Shown here piece by piece: positions 18,616 through 28,365 of a DNA stretch of 64,000 bases. Source of the DNA: Sphingobacterium haloxyli (GTDB lineage: Bacteria; Bacteroidota; Bacteroidia; Sphingobacteriales; Sphingobacteriaceae); assembly GCF_002980525.1 (NCBI RefSeq), contig NZ_PVBQ01000002.1, forward strand, positions 124,001-188,000, given 5' to 3'. The notes below the pieces were generated by a model. The model was not told where the DNA came from and did no database searches. It saw only the letters and a program-made list of their open reading frames with translations. A program made the position numbers and the translations under genes. Each line of letters opens with the position of its first letter. The stretch's first letter is position 1.

Positions 18616-19656
18616 TTAAATACCCATAAACTTAAAAGGTTTAGCTTCTTTAAAAGCGCTGTTTGATAAACCGCTGAACGTCGCATGTCCCTTTAAATCC
18701 AACATCATGGTTTTAGCTCCTTCCTGCAAATCGAACTTTGTCAGATCGACCCAAAATGTATTTGGGGTTAAGACCGTTTCAAAATAGTAGACTTTATTCT
18801 TTTGGTCTGCTACAGATCTCCAACGTGTTGATGATATATTAGGTTCTGTTTCCGAACTAATTCCAAAAGGTACAGAGCAATTTCGGATAACGCTGAATAC
18901 ACTTGCAACTGCTATCCTCGTATCTTCCGTCTGCGGAATGGCATTTATGTAATAAGAAGCTCTGACAAACCGATCGGCTGCCCGGTTTGTACCAGGCAAC
19001 ATAATGGTTCCCGGAATACCTTGCCAATAGTTATTCAAAGCAAGCTGCTGGTCGAAAACCGGCGAGTTGGTCATTACGGTATATGACGGGTCATGATGGA
19101 TAACAAGTTTTCCATCTATATATTCAAAAATGGCATTGTCGCCCGTAGCATCTGAAATTGACAGGTGGAGCGTTGTAAATTTTGTTGTGCCGGGTATGTA
19201 GTCACTAACGACAACAAAAGATTCATCTTTTAATGCCGCTACCGCTTCATTTACAGTCGCGAAATTATCTAAGACATATTGTGCCCAGGCTGAGATGGCA
19301 ATGCCCTTCTTTGTGCCCTGAGGATCAAATCTAGGATAGCTGGATTCTACTAACCACAATACATTCGCAACAAGCCCCTTTTCGTTTAAGCCATCTGCGG
19401 TTGCAATATCCCAAGCACTCGATATTACACTTCCATATTTCGAAACCCATGTGAGCGACTGTGGACCAACTTCTCCACTTCTTGCCATACCACGAGGAAA
19501 TACCCAAACGTTGGCAGCTATATCGTCTTTCCAATCCATACTGCGGGCCGTTATAACGGTTCCGTTCGGCCCCTTATACACTACCCGTGTACAAGCTGCT
19601 GTTTCTTGTTGAAAGCATAAAAATGCTGCCAAAATAAAATAGAGAAAATACTTCAT
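18616..19656 (-). CDS. Linear amide C-N hydrolase, choloylglycine hydrolase family (Ntn hydrolase)
   Basis: 346 residues. A signal peptide ends directly before Cys22 (ETAA then CTRVVY), so signal cleavage would expose the N-terminal nucleophile. That is the expected arrangement for exported penicillin V acylase and bile-salt hydrolase relatives. The next motif, ITARSMDW (35-42), carries the conserved Arg and Asp. NEKGLVANVLWL also fits. Possible substrates are penicillin V, N-acyl homoserine lactones or bile amides; the sequence does not choose between them. It is divergent from a lipoprotein gene. Confidence 0.92.
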   Translation of the reverse strand: MKYFLYFILAAFLCFQQETAACTRVVYKGPNGTVITARSMDWKDDIAANVWVFPRGMARSGEVGPQSLTWVSKYGSVISSAWDIATADGLNEKGLVANVLWLVESSYPRFDPQGTKKGIAISAWAQYVLDNFATVNEAVAALKDESFVVVSDYIPGTTKFTTLHLSISDATGDNAIFEYIDGKLVIHHDPSYTVMTNSPVFDQQLALNNYWQGIPGTIMLPGTNRAADRFVRASYYINAIPQTEDTRIAVASVFSVIRNCSVPFGISSETEPNISSTRWRSVADQKNKVYYFETVLTPNTFWVDLTKFDLQEGAKTMMLDLKGHATFSGLSNSAFKEAKPFKFMGI

Positions 19657-19792
19657 AACGTAATATAATTTAAATTAAATGGGTATTTCAATGTCAATAC
19701 ACTATGGTCTTAACCTTTGTATAGTGCATTTTGTTTGAAATTATTCCTTTGTTTTCCCTGCTAATTTTATTGTTCGGATTTAGCTACATGAT

Positions 19793-19822
19793 TTTGGCAT
19801 TATACTTGGATACGTCCTTTTG
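19793..19822 (+). promoter_or_regulatory. Candidate promoter, TTTG - 18 bases - TCCTTTTG
   Basis: TTTG at 19793-19796 and TCCTTTTG at 19815-19822 approximate the Bacteroidota minus-33 and minus-7 elements. They lie 17 bases before the double ATG at 19839, which supports that start over the longer frame from 19731. Confidence 0.45.
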
Positions 19823-19838
19823 TAATTTAAAATTAAGA

Positions 19839-20264
19839 ATGATGAAAGGATTAACATTTAGAACCTGGATGTTCCTGCTTACAGGAACAATTCTAATGGG
19901 GCTATCGTCTTGTAGTAAAGAGACCGTGGATAATATTGGCAGAGATACAGCGTTGAATATTATTCGTTCGAACAAGTGGTTTGATGTGGTGAAAACAACA
20001 ACGGTAGCCGGTCAGGCCGATGTTCGGGTAACGTTAGTGGGAGAAGGTGAAAATATGGAGTTTAAATCCAACGGATACGCTTATGTGTATGGGACAGAAG
20101 GAGAAACAAGCTCTTATTCCTATAGTATGCCAACCAGTAAGAAGATGGTTTTTGACAATGTAGAGTACGATATTCAGGAAAATATCATCCAAACCGTAGC
20201 TAAATTTACGTTGGTAAATACAGCGGGCAACATCACTACAAAAATTGAATTTAGGCGGAGATAG
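19839..20264 (+). CDS. Small lipocalin-like lipoprotein
   Basis: 141 residues from ATG 19839; the frame is open upstream to 19731, but that part would add a second hydrophobic segment and overlaps the promoter. A lipoprotein signal ends in LSSC followed by SKE. The mature part of about 115 residues is beta-rich and begins NKWFDVVKTTTVAGQ, with FKSNGYAYVYGTEGE, the pattern of Bacteroidota lipocalin-like lipoproteins. Function unknown. Gap of 56 bases to the DUF2339 gene. Confidence 0.7.
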   Translation: MMKGLTFRTWMFLLTGTILMGLSSCSKETVDNIGRDTALNIIRSNKWFDVVKTTTVAGQADVRVTLVGEGENMEFKSNGYAYVYGTEGETSSYSYSMPTSKKMVFDNVEYDIQENIIQTVAKFTLVNTAGNITTKIEFRRR

Positions 20265-20320
20265 CGAAGAATATCACAGACAAAACCTTATCTTCGGGAA
20301 TAGATATATAAACCGAACAC

Positions 20321-22723
20321 ATGGAAATCATCTATATCCTTGGTTTTGTGGTGCTCATCGTACTGATATTGCGTCAGAGAGACGAAATTACGCGCCTTAG
20401 AAAGGGTTTGGAGCAGACATTCGATCAGCTGCTGGACATCAAGTCACTATTGGAGGATAGTCGGAATAATCCGTCGATACAGCAAGAGCAAACACCTACA
20501 ACTGAAGAGCAGCCGGTTCTTCCCCATACCCAACCGGAAGAACCGGTTGTCGTATCTGACGCTATGCCCGACGCCATTCATGAAGAATCACATTTACCCC
20601 CGGTTCCGTCAGTATCAGAATATAATGAACGGCCTGAACCAGGAGCAGTGCATAATGTCGCACCGGAGGAAGCCGAACCTACGTTGTCTTGGTTTGACCG
20701 TTTTAAGCGTGATAATCCTGATCTAGAAAAGTTTATCGGCGAAAACCTCGTCAACAAAATCGGTATCGTTATCCTTGTGCTTGGCATCAGTTTCTTTGTG
20801 AAATATGCAATCGACAAAGATTGGATTAACGAACCGGCACGTGTGGGTATAGGCATGCTTTGCGGCGGGTTACTGCTTGGCGTGGCACACCGTCTCCGGC
20901 TAAAATATAAAGCTTTCAGTTCGGTTTTGGTTGCCGGAGCCATTGCCGTGTTTTACTTTACGATAGCCATTGCGTTTCACGATTATAAACTGTTCAGCCA
21001 GACGACCGCCTTTATCCTGATGGTGATTATTACCGCGTTCAGTATTTTTGTTTCGGTGCTGTATAACCGCCAGGAGCTTGCTGTGCTGTCCATTATCGGG
21101 GGCTTTGCCGTGCCATTTATGGTGAGCGGTGGAGAAGGCAATTACCATGTGCTGTATACCTACCTATTGATTCTGAACGCCGGTATGTTGGGGATTTCCT
21201 ATTTCAGGCGCTGGTTCTTTGTCAACTTTGTAGCTTTTGTGCTGACCATCGGGATCTTTGTCGGCTGGCTTGCCGCGGCAGACGTGGAACAACAGGAAGC
21301 CTTAGGGCATGTTCTGATTTACGCTTCTGTGTTTTATAGTATGTTTGCGCTCGCCTTTGTGCTGAACAACGTACTGTATAGAAACAAATTTACCAACTAC
21401 GAAATAGCAGCGCTTATCAGCAATACCGTGGTCTACTACGCTGTCGGGCATTACATAGTCGGCGTTATCGCACCGAAAAGTTTAGGGCTATTCACGGTTG
21501 TGCTGGCGTTGTTCAATTTGTTATGTGCAACCATTATCTACAAAAAGTACAAATTCGATAAAAACATCATCTATGTATTGATCGGTTTGGCATTGACCTT
21601 GGCCACCATCACCATTCCTGTGCAATTCTCCGGCAAATACATTACGCTGTTTTGGGCATGCGAAGCGGTGTTGCTGTTCTGGCTAACCAAACAATCGAAT
21701 CTGAAAGGGTTTACCCTTGCTGGTATCGTCGTGCAGTGGCTTGCCGTAATCAGTCTCCTGATGGACCTGCAAACCTATCTGGGTGACGATGTGCCTTATC
21801 ACCCCGGGTATAACTCGATGTTTCTTACTGGACTTATTGTCATCGCTTCGTTAGTGCTAAGTTATAGGTTGTTTAAGATCAACGATTACAGCAGCGTTAT
21901 CTTAGGAATTAACTTCGATCATGTTGTCCACCGGAAAATCTTTTACAACCTTGCGTTGGTACTGGGTTACGTATTGCCGCTGATAGAAATTGGCTATCAG
22001 GGCAATGCTTATTTTGGCAATTCGGCGACGATTTATTTTTTTCTGTATCTATACCATATGCTGTACAGCAGCACGCTGTTGTTTTTTAGCAGCCGGCAGT
22101 CAACAGAAAATATCAAATGGGCAAATGCTATCGCTCTTTTTAACATGTTGGTCTATATCGTTATCGCCTACAGACTGCCGTTGATGGAAAAAGAAGATAT
22201 GTTCATCGACGAAGTTCGTGTATTCCCTTGGGCGATGACGCTGCATTATATAAGCATGCTGTGTTTGCTCTATCAAACTTGGTTCTTTATGAAAAACAAA
22301 GCGACAAACGATCGGTTTACTGCTTTCAGCCCCCCATACATCTCGTGGTTTCTCGCTTTCTTTATCGTATACTTGTTGAGCACGGAAGTAAACATTGCCT
22401 TTCTCTCGACCACAGGTGAGTGGGAGGCGTTTTATGAAATGAAGAACAGTGTGATTCGGGTCGTATTCCCCGTTTTATGGGGCATCCTGTCGTTTATGTT
22501 CCTTATTTTCGGTATCCGCCGGAATATGAAGACTGCACGTATTATTGCCCTCTCGCTGTTGGGGATTACCGTCCTGAAGTTGTTCCTGTATGATATTCGT
22601 ATGGTTTCCGAAACCGGAAAAATCATTGCGTTTATACTATTGGGTGTATTGATATTAATAATTTCTTTTGTATATCAAAAAATAAAAAAACTGATTGTAG
22701 ATGATAACGAAAAGGCAGGGTAG
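20321..22723 (+). CDS. DUF2339 multi-pass membrane protein
   Basis: 800 residues. An N-terminal anchor, a short coiled coil (about 20-50), a Pro/Glu-rich linker (about 55-115), then NLVNKIGIVILVLGISFFVKYAID (about 143-166), which is diagnostic of DUF2339, and more than 20 hydrophobic segments to the end. The function is unknown; an envelope role is the usual guess. The partner DUF3999 gene follows after 4 bases, the same pairing as in other Gram-negative bacteria, so the two probably act together. Confidence 0.88.
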   Translation: MEIIYILGFVVLIVLILRQRDEITRLRKGLEQTFDQLLDIKSLLEDSRNNPSIQQEQTPTTEEQPVLPHTQPEEPVVVSDAMPDAIHEESHLPPVPSVSEYNERPEPGAVHNVAPEEAEPTLSWFDRFKRDNPDLEKFIGENLVNKIGIVILVLGISFFVKYAIDKDWINEPARVGIGMLCGGLLLGVAHRLRLKYKAFSSVLVAGAIAVFYFTIAIAFHDYKLFSQTTAFILMVIITAFSIFVSVLYNRQELAVLSIIGGFAVPFMVSGGEGNYHVLYTYLLILNAGMLGISYFRRWFFVNFVAFVLTIGIFVGWLAAADVEQQEALGHVLIYASVFYSMFALAFVLNNVLYRNKFTNYEIAALISNTVVYYAVGHYIVGVIAPKSLGLFTVVLALFNLLCATIIYKKYKFDKNIIYVLIGLALTLATITIPVQFSGKYITLFWACEAVLLFWLTKQSNLKGFTLAGIVVQWLAVISLLMDLQTYLGDDVPYHPGYNSMFLTGLIVIASLVLSYRLFKINDYSSVILGINFDHVVHRKIFYNLALVLGYVLPLIEIGYQGNAYFGNSATIYFFLYLYHMLYSSTLLFFSSRQSTENIKWANAIALFNMLVYIVIAYRLPLMEKEDMFIDEVRVFPWAMTLHYISMLCLLYQTWFFMKNKATNDRFTAFSPPYISWFLAFFIVYLLSTEVNIAFLSTTGEWEAFYEMKNSVIRVVFPVLWGILSFMFLIFGIRRNMKTARIIALSLLGITVLKLFLYDIRMVSETGKIIAFILLGVLILIISFVYQKIKKLIVDDNEKAG

Positions 22724-22727
22724 CAAT

Positions 22728-23957
22728 ATGCAAACAATAAACGCAAAATACATGGCTGTTGTTTTCCTGCTGCTATGGGGTCAATTTGCGTCGGCGCAGC
22801 AGGTGGTAAAAGCTACCATAGAGGCGAAAGTTGACGGATTGCAGGCAATACAGATCCCGCAGGAGTTTCGGAGATGGATAGGCAACGACGTTGCTCCGTT
22901 ACGCATACACAATGCGCAGGGTAACGAGATAGGTTTCGTATGGAAGCCCGATATTCGTGAAACGACTACCTTTCAAACGGTGCCTTTTCACAAAATGGTC
23001 ACTGACAGTACCGACGCATTCGTTATTCACAATCCCAAGAAAGAAAGAAAACAAGGCTACATTTTCCGTATCGCTAACTCGGCTGGCAGCAAGGATTATG
23101 TTATTGAAGGTAGCGATGACCAAGAAACCTGGTTTGGGTTGATGAACAATGGTAAGTTCACCCAGGTATATAGTGAAGATCACACTTCTGTTGTGAAAAA
23201 TGTTAGTTTCCCGCTGACGGACTACCGCTATATCCGCGTGACGCTGGATAATAAAAATTCGGCACCGGTGCAGGTGCTGGGCATTGGCGAACAGGTTACA
23301 CATGAGATTGCACAACGTTACGAACCAATACAACATGTTTTATGCGAGCGGAAGGAAGACGGTAAAAACAAAAAAACTATCTTAACGATTCGTAAAAATG
23401 GTCGTTCACCGATAGATTATATCCAATTTCACATCACTGCTCCGGAACGCTACCACCGTCAGGCGACATTGTACACCACACACACCGAAACTCATAAGCG
23501 TCAAACACATACGTACGATCAGCCGATGACCTATATGACTTTGAGTGACCAGCAGGCAAATGAGGTGACCGTAGAAAATCTATCGGAAGATACATTTTGT
23601 ATTCTTATTGAAAATGAAGACAATGTACCATTAACGATAGATAGTCTGTCCTTTTTTCAAAAGCCGATTACGATACTGGCTGATCTAAAACAAGGAGAAA
23701 CATACGTGCTGGATGCCGACAGTAGCCGGATGTTACCAAACTACGACTTGGGCAGGGCAACGATCGATTTCACGACGAATTTTCCACGGGCAACCCTCAA
23801 GGGTATTGAAAAGGTGGCACCACCACCTACAAACGGGCGGCAACACGACATTGGTCGTCTCATGCTTTTTTTAGGATCGGTGATAGGCGTTCTAGCAATT
23901 TTTTACTTTGGCGCAAGCTTGCTGAGAGATATGAAAAAGAAATCAAAATTACCTTAA
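22728..23957 (+). CDS. DUF3999-type exported membrane-anchored protein
   Basis: 409 residues from ATG 22728, chosen because it starts 4 bases after the DUF2339 stop and directly begins the signal peptide (AVVFLLLWGQFASAQ). ATG 22701 would overlap the upstream gene by 23 bases. The mature part is beta-rich with a discoidin-like stretch (DYVIEGSDDQETW, DYRYIRVTLDN), and a single C-terminal membrane helix (about 380-400) anchors it. The assignment rests on this layout and on its DUF2339 partner. Function unknown. Confidence 0.75.
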   Translation: MQTINAKYMAVVFLLLWGQFASAQQVVKATIEAKVDGLQAIQIPQEFRRWIGNDVAPLRIHNAQGNEIGFVWKPDIRETTTFQTVPFHKMVTDSTDAFVIHNPKKERKQGYIFRIANSAGSKDYVIEGSDDQETWFGLMNNGKFTQVYSEDHTSVVKNVSFPLTDYRYIRVTLDNKNSAPVQVLGIGEQVTHEIAQRYEPIQHVLCERKEDGKNKKTILTIRKNGRSPIDYIQFHITAPERYHRQATLYTTHTETHKRQTHTYDQPMTYMTLSDQQANEVTVENLSEDTFCILIENEDNVPLTIDSLSFFQKPITILADLKQGETYVLDADSSRMLPNYDLGRATIDFTTNFPRATLKGIEKVAPPPTNGRQHDIGRLMLFLGSVIGVLAIFYFGASLLRDMKKKSKLP

Positions 23958-23993
23958 AAAGCATAGTTCCGACAAAATAAGTATTTTAGTCCG

Positions 23994-25220
23994 ATGAAAG
24001 CGATTCTTTTCATCGGACTTGTTTGGCCTGAGCCTCAATCATCTGCAGCAGGAACACGGATTCTGCAATTAGTTCGGATGTTCCAAAGCGTGGGTTACGA
24101 AGTGGTTTTCGCTTCGGCTGCTGTCAGATCTCCTTATAGCCACCCGCTTTCTCGAGAGGGCGTTCGGGAAGAAGATATTCAGCTCAACGACAGTAGTTTT
24201 GATACCTTTATTACATCCTTAAAACCTGATATTGTTGTTTTTGACCGTTTTGTCAGCGAAGAGCAGTACGGATGGCGGATAAGGCAATATTGTCCGTCTG
24301 CACTAACGATATTGGATACAGAAGATTTACATTTTCTGCGTCGGGCGCGACAAGAAGGCGTGCAAAGGAATACAGCGCCGGACTATTATAATGATATTAC
24401 CACGCGAGAGATTGCCGCGATACTGCGTTGTGATCTTTCTTTAATTATTTCGGAGAGCGAAATGAAACTGCTTTTGCAGACATTCCGTTTGCCGGCCGAA
24501 ATTTTATGCTATCTCCCTTTCTTGGAACCAAAAATAGAAGAATCAACAATGAATGAATGGCGTCCTTTCGCGCAACGGAAGGATTTTGTGTTCATCGGGA
24601 ACTTCTTGCACGAGCCTAATTGGCATACGGTTCGGCTACTGAAAACAGATATATGGCCAAAAATAAAGAAGCGTTTACCCCGGACGGAATTGCATATTTA
24701 CGGCGCTTATGCAAGCGAAAAAGTCAATCAACTACATCAGCCCAAAGATAATTTTCTGATAAAAGGAAGAGCCGACGATGCCCGTAAAACCCTCGAAGCC
24801 TACCGGGTATTGATTGCGCCGATTCGGTTTGGAGCGGGTGTAAAAGGTAAATTTATCGATGCTATGCAGGCGGGAACTCCCTCCGTTACGACTGCAATAG
24901 GCGCGGAATCGATGACGGTTGATGACGTCTGGAACGGCTATATTGAAGATGATCCGGATAGCTTCGTCGAAAAGGCGATTCTATTATATGCAGATTCGAA
25001 GGTCTGGCACGAAGCACAGGAAAGAGGAGCAGGCGTACTTAACGCAACAAGTAGTAAAGCGCAGTTTGAAACACCATTTCTTACGTACATAGATGAATTA
25101 AAAGAGCGATTGCATACGCATCGTCGGCAAAATTTTATCGGACAAATCTTACAGCGTCAGCACCATAATGCCAGTAAATATATGTCGCTTTGGATCGAGG
25201 AGAAGAATAAGCGTCGCTGA
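23994..25220 (+). CDS. Glycosyltransferase, GT4-like (GT-B fold)
   Basis: 408 residues, cytosolic. N-terminal Rossmann-like domain with SSAAGTRILQLVRMF (18-32). The C-terminal nucleotide-sugar domain shows FIGNFLHEPNWHTV, LHIYGAY and GAGVKGKFIDAMQAGTPSV (about 279-297), the usual donor-binding region of the Glyco_trans_1_4 group. DTEDLHFLRRARQEG is also typical. Donor and acceptor are unknown. It is separated from the next gene by 143 bases and is not part of a polysaccharide cluster. Confidence 0.88.
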   Translation: MKAILFIGLVWPEPQSSAAGTRILQLVRMFQSVGYEVVFASAAVRSPYSHPLSREGVREEDIQLNDSSFDTFITSLKPDIVVFDRFVSEEQYGWRIRQYCPSALTILDTEDLHFLRRARQEGVQRNTAPDYYNDITTREIAAILRCDLSLIISESEMKLLLQTFRLPAEILCYLPFLEPKIEESTMNEWRPFAQRKDFVFIGNFLHEPNWHTVRLLKTDIWPKIKKRLPRTELHIYGAYASEKVNQLHQPKDNFLIKGRADDARKTLEAYRVLIAPIRFGAGVKGKFIDAMQAGTPSVTTAIGAESMTVDDVWNGYIEDDPDSFVEKAILLYADSKVWHEAQERGAGVLNATSSKAQFETPFLTYIDELKERLHTHRRQNFIGQILQRQHHNASKYMSLWIEEKNKRR

Positions 25221-25291
25221 ACATTCCCAAGAGACGGTAGACAACTTCGGTAATAAATATGATAACATTCTTCTCAAATTAGATTTTTTTT

Positions 25292-25299
25292 TTACTTTG
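25292..25299 (+). promoter_or_regulatory. Weak minus-7-like box TTACTTTG
   Basis: It resembles TAnnTTTG with one mismatch, follows a T-tract, and lies 64 bases before the GMC oxidoreductase ATG. Confidence 0.3.
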
Positions 25300-25363
25300 G
25301 TGGTGGCTAAACAGTAACAGAGAAGAGAAAATTTTTTTACCGCTTTTTACAAATTCATAAAAT

Positions 25364-27100
25364 ATGGGCGAATACCAAATAAAAGAAAGTCCGGAGGTTT
25401 ACGACGCCATTGTGGTGGGATCGGGAGCTGGAGGAGGTATGGCGGGCTATATTCTGGCCCATGCAGGATTGAAAGTATTGATGTTGGAGGCAGGACCATT
25501 CTATGATCCGGCGAAAGACGCATTGCAATTGCGATGGCCATGGGAGTCGCCGCGTAGAGGAGCGGGAACAACCCGTCCGTTTGGAGATTTTGATGCCGCT
25601 TATGGTGGCTGGCAGTTAGAAGGGGAGCCCTATAGCACAGTCAGCGGAACGGAATTTGAATGGTTTCGTGCGCGTATGCTCGGAGGTCGGACCAATCATT
25701 GGGGTCGAATTTCTTTACGGATGGGACCGGATGATTTTAAACCAACAGACGGTGTTACCGAAGAATGGCCGATCACCTACGACGAGGTCAAGCCTTTTTA
25801 CGATCGTGTAGACCGTATGATTGGTATTTACGGAACGGTTGAAGGTATACGAAATGAGCCGGACGGCATTTTTATGAAACCACCGAAACCCCGTTTGGGT
25901 GAGCTTTATATTGCTCGGGGAGCGAAAAAAGCAGGTGTTCCGGTTATTCCGGGACGAGGCGCAGTTTTGACCGAATCTTCTCCGGAGATCAAAGGACGCG
26001 GAACGTGTTTCTATTGTGGACAGTGTGGACGAGCCTGCAAGGTGTATGGTGATTTTTCTTCCTCTTCTTGTTTGGTCATGCCAGCAATGAAGACCGGAAA
26101 TCTGAAAGTGATAGATAACGCTATGGTTCGCGAAGTCCTCACAAACGATGAAGGGTTGGCGACCGGGGTTTCCTATGTGGATACCAAGAATTTACAAGAG
26201 TATGCCGTGAGAGGAAAAACGGTGATTCTTGGCGCGAGTGCTTGTGAGAGCGCACGTATCATGTTGAATTCCAAATCATCCGCCCACCCAGGTGGACTTG
26301 GTAATAGTACTGGTTTAGTAGGAAGATATCTACACGATTCGACGGGATCGAGCGCTTGGGGATTCTTACCCCAGTTATTGGATAGAAAACGTTTTAACGA
26401 GGACGGGGTGGGCAGTGTGCATATTTATTCCCCATGGTGGGAAGACAATAAAAAACTGCGTTTTCCCAGAGGCTATCATATTGAATATGGTAGTGGCCTG
26501 AATATGCCGGGATATGGATTCTTGAACTGGGTACCCGGTGCTGTGGGTATGGTGGCCGGTAACGATGGAGAAAAGCGAGATAGTGGAGGATATGGTGCGT
26601 TACTGAAGCAAGATTATCGCCGTTTTTACGGTGCATCCATCGGGATGGCTGGACGTGGTACTGCTTTGGCAAGAAAGGATAACTATTGCGAAATCGATCC
26701 AACACGAGTCGACAAATATGGTATTCCTGTATTACGTTTTCACTACAAATGGGCCAACGAGGAAGTGGAGCAAGCCAAACATATGCAAGAGACGTTCAAG
26801 TCGGTCATGCACGAGATGGGGGCTGTTGTTTTGTCGCCAGAGCAGGGGCCAGAAACAAAATATGGCTTGGAAGCGCCGGGTGTGATTATCCATGAAGGAG
26901 GAACAACCCGTATGGGAAATGATCCCAAGACGTCGGTTTTGAATAAATGGGGACAAGCGCATGAGTGCAAGAATTTGTATGTGGTGGATGCAGGCCCTTT
27001 TGTGCAACAAGGCGACAAGAACCTGACTTGGACCATCTTGGCGATGTCAATGCGGACAGCAGAATATATATTGGAAGAGAAGAAAAAGTTAAACGGCTAA
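25364..27100 (+). CDS. GMC-family FAD oxidoreductase (gluconate/sugar dehydrogenase large-subunit type)
   Basis: 578 residues. FAD motif VVGSGAGGGMAG (16-27) and LMLEAG. The C-terminal GMC signature is around VVDAGPFVQQGDKNLTWTI, with the helix MSMRTAEYIL. A cysteine cluster C215-x2-C218-x2-C221-x3-C225 sits where FAD-dependent glucose and gluconate dehydrogenases carry an iron-sulfur site, which supports electron transfer to a chain rather than to oxygen. The small subunit gene follows after 11 bases. No cytochrome c gene is next to it. The substrate (a sugar, cyclitol or alcohol) is unknown. Confidence 0.92.
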   Translation: MGEYQIKESPEVYDAIVVGSGAGGGMAGYILAHAGLKVLMLEAGPFYDPAKDALQLRWPWESPRRGAGTTRPFGDFDAAYGGWQLEGEPYSTVSGTEFEWFRARMLGGRTNHWGRISLRMGPDDFKPTDGVTEEWPITYDEVKPFYDRVDRMIGIYGTVEGIRNEPDGIFMKPPKPRLGELYIARGAKKAGVPVIPGRGAVLTESSPEIKGRGTCFYCGQCGRACKVYGDFSSSSCLVMPAMKTGNLKVIDNAMVREVLTNDEGLATGVSYVDTKNLQEYAVRGKTVILGASACESARIMLNSKSSAHPGGLGNSTGLVGRYLHDSTGSSAWGFLPQLLDRKRFNEDGVGSVHIYSPWWEDNKKLRFPRGYHIEYGSGLNMPGYGFLNWVPGAVGMVAGNDGEKRDSGGYGALLKQDYRRFYGASIGMAGRGTALARKDNYCEIDPTRVDKYGIPVLRFHYKWANEEVEQAKHMQETFKSVMHEMGAVVLSPEQGPETKYGLEAPGVIIHEGGTTRMGNDPKTSVLNKWGQAHECKNLYVVDAGPFVQQGDKNLTWTILAMSMRTAEYILEEKKKLNG

Positions 27101-27111
27101 TCGAAAAAGAT

Positions 27112-27750
27112 ATGAATAGACGAGAATCTCTTAAGGCATTAGGTTTACTTGCAGCAGGAGCGGGCGTTTTAGCCACAGCCTGCAACGGAGAGAGTGCGAA
27201 GGAAGCGAGAATCGCTAACGAGACTTCTGATAAGTTGCCCGGAGTCGAAGATTGGGAACACGAGCGAACGCAGAAACTGCTCGAAGAAAAGTTTTTTACA
27301 GACCATGAGATGGCGACCATTACGGTATTAGCTAATATTATTATACCAAAGGATGATATTTCTGGAAGTGCCTCAGAAGCAGGTGTGCCGGAGTTTATAG
27401 AATTTATCGTAAAGGATCTTCCATCCAACAAGATTCCGATGCGCGGAGGGTTGAAATGGATGGATGTACAATGCCAGAAGAGGTACGGTGACGCATTTAT
27501 AAAGTGTACTAAAGAACAACAGATTGCACTCATCGACGAGATTGCTTACCCTGACAAAGCTAAACCAGAAATGCAACAGGGGGTTGCATTCTTTTCTTTG
27601 ATGCGTAACTTAACGGCTTCAGGATTTTATACCACCGAAATGGGCGTTAAAGATATTGGCTACGTAGGGAATAGACCCGGGGTGTGGAACGGTGTCCCAG
27701 AGGATATATTGAAAGAACATGGATTTGACCCTGCACAATTTTTTGGATAA
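27112..27750 (+). CDS. Gluconate 2-dehydrogenase subunit 3 family protein, Tat lipoprotein
   Basis: 212 residues from ATG 27112. The upstream frame to 26965 lies inside the GMC gene and is rejected. The N-terminus combines a twin-arginine motif (NRRESLKALG) with a lipobox (ATAC, Cys24), so it is predicted to be exported folded and lipidated. The mature helical domain matches the small subunit of FAD sugar dehydrogenases, which assists export of the flavin subunit. Here the large subunit lacks its own signal and could travel with this partner. Confidence 0.88.
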   Translation: MNRRESLKALGLLAAGAGVLATACNGESAKEARIANETSDKLPGVEDWEHERTQKLLEEKFFTDHEMATITVLANIIIPKDDISGSASEAGVPEFIEFIVKDLPSNKIPMRGGLKWMDVQCQKRYGDAFIKCTKEQQIALIDEIAYPDKAKPEMQQGVAFFSLMRNLTASGFYTTEMGVKDIGYVGNRPGVWNGVPEDILKEHGFDPAQFFG

Positions 27751-27774
27751 TCCAAGGGTTTAATAGAAAAGAAT

Positions 27775-28356
27775 ATGTTAGGACTAAAATTATTGACAGA
27801 TCCTCGGTGGGCAAATATCGCAGCATCCAATTTAGATGAAATTCTCACAGATCACGCTTGGTGTGAACAAAAAGCAGCATCTAATGCGATTACGCTAATT
27901 ACGCAGAATCCGGAACACGAAGATCTTGTTCATGAATTGACCGCTATCGCGATCGAAGAAATGCAGCATTTCCAAATGGTAATCGATATTATCAAGGCCC
28001 GTGGCTATACGTTGGGAAGGGAAAGAAAAGATGATTATGTTGGACAATTGATGAGGTTTTCAAAGAAAGATGGCTCCCGTAATCAAGCGTTTATTGACCG
28101 TTTGTTGTTTGCAGCAATGATCGAAGCACGTAGTTGTGAGCGTTTTCGTGTTCTTTCCAAAAATATAGATGATCAAGAACTAGCAAAATTCTACCACGAT
28201 TTGATGGTCTCTGAAGCTAACCACTATACGACATTCCTCCATTTTGCACGTAAATATACAACAGATGTTGATGTAGATAAAAGATGGCAGGAATGGTTGG
28301 ATTTTGAAGGGGAGTTGATCCAGAGCTACGGTAAAAAAGAATATATCCATGGTTGA
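27775..28356 (+). CDS. miaE: tRNA-(ms2io6A37) hydroxylase MiaE
   Basis: 193 residues, ferritin-like diiron fold. It hydroxylates the isopentenyl group of ms2i6A37 in tRNA. Visible ligands are Glu31 (WCEQKAA), Glu62 and His65 (EEMQH), Glu117 (IEARSCERF), and Glu147 and His150 (SEANH). No membrane segment. It starts 24 bases after the dehydrogenase subunit gene, so it may share that transcript. The reaction needs the MiaA and MiaB products, which are not in this window. A structured repeat begins 10 bases after its stop. Confidence 0.92.
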   Translation: MLGLKLLTDPRWANIAASNLDEILTDHAWCEQKAASNAITLITQNPEHEDLVHELTAIAIEEMQHFQMVIDIIKARGYTLGRERKDDYVGQLMRFSKKDGSRNQAFIDRLLFAAMIEARSCERFRVLSKNIDDQELAKFYHDLMVSEANHYTTFLHFARKYTTDVDVDKRWQEWLDFEGELIQSYGKKEYIHG

Positions 28357-28365
28357 TATTGTTGT

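Noticed and set aside
19731-19838. Longer start of the lipocalin-like lipoprotein
   Set aside because: It would add a second hydrophobic segment in front of the lipoprotein signal and includes the promoter candidate.
26965-27111. Longer N-terminus for the dehydrogenase small subunit
   Set aside because: This part lies inside the GMC gene in another frame, and the Tat signal begins at ATG 27112.
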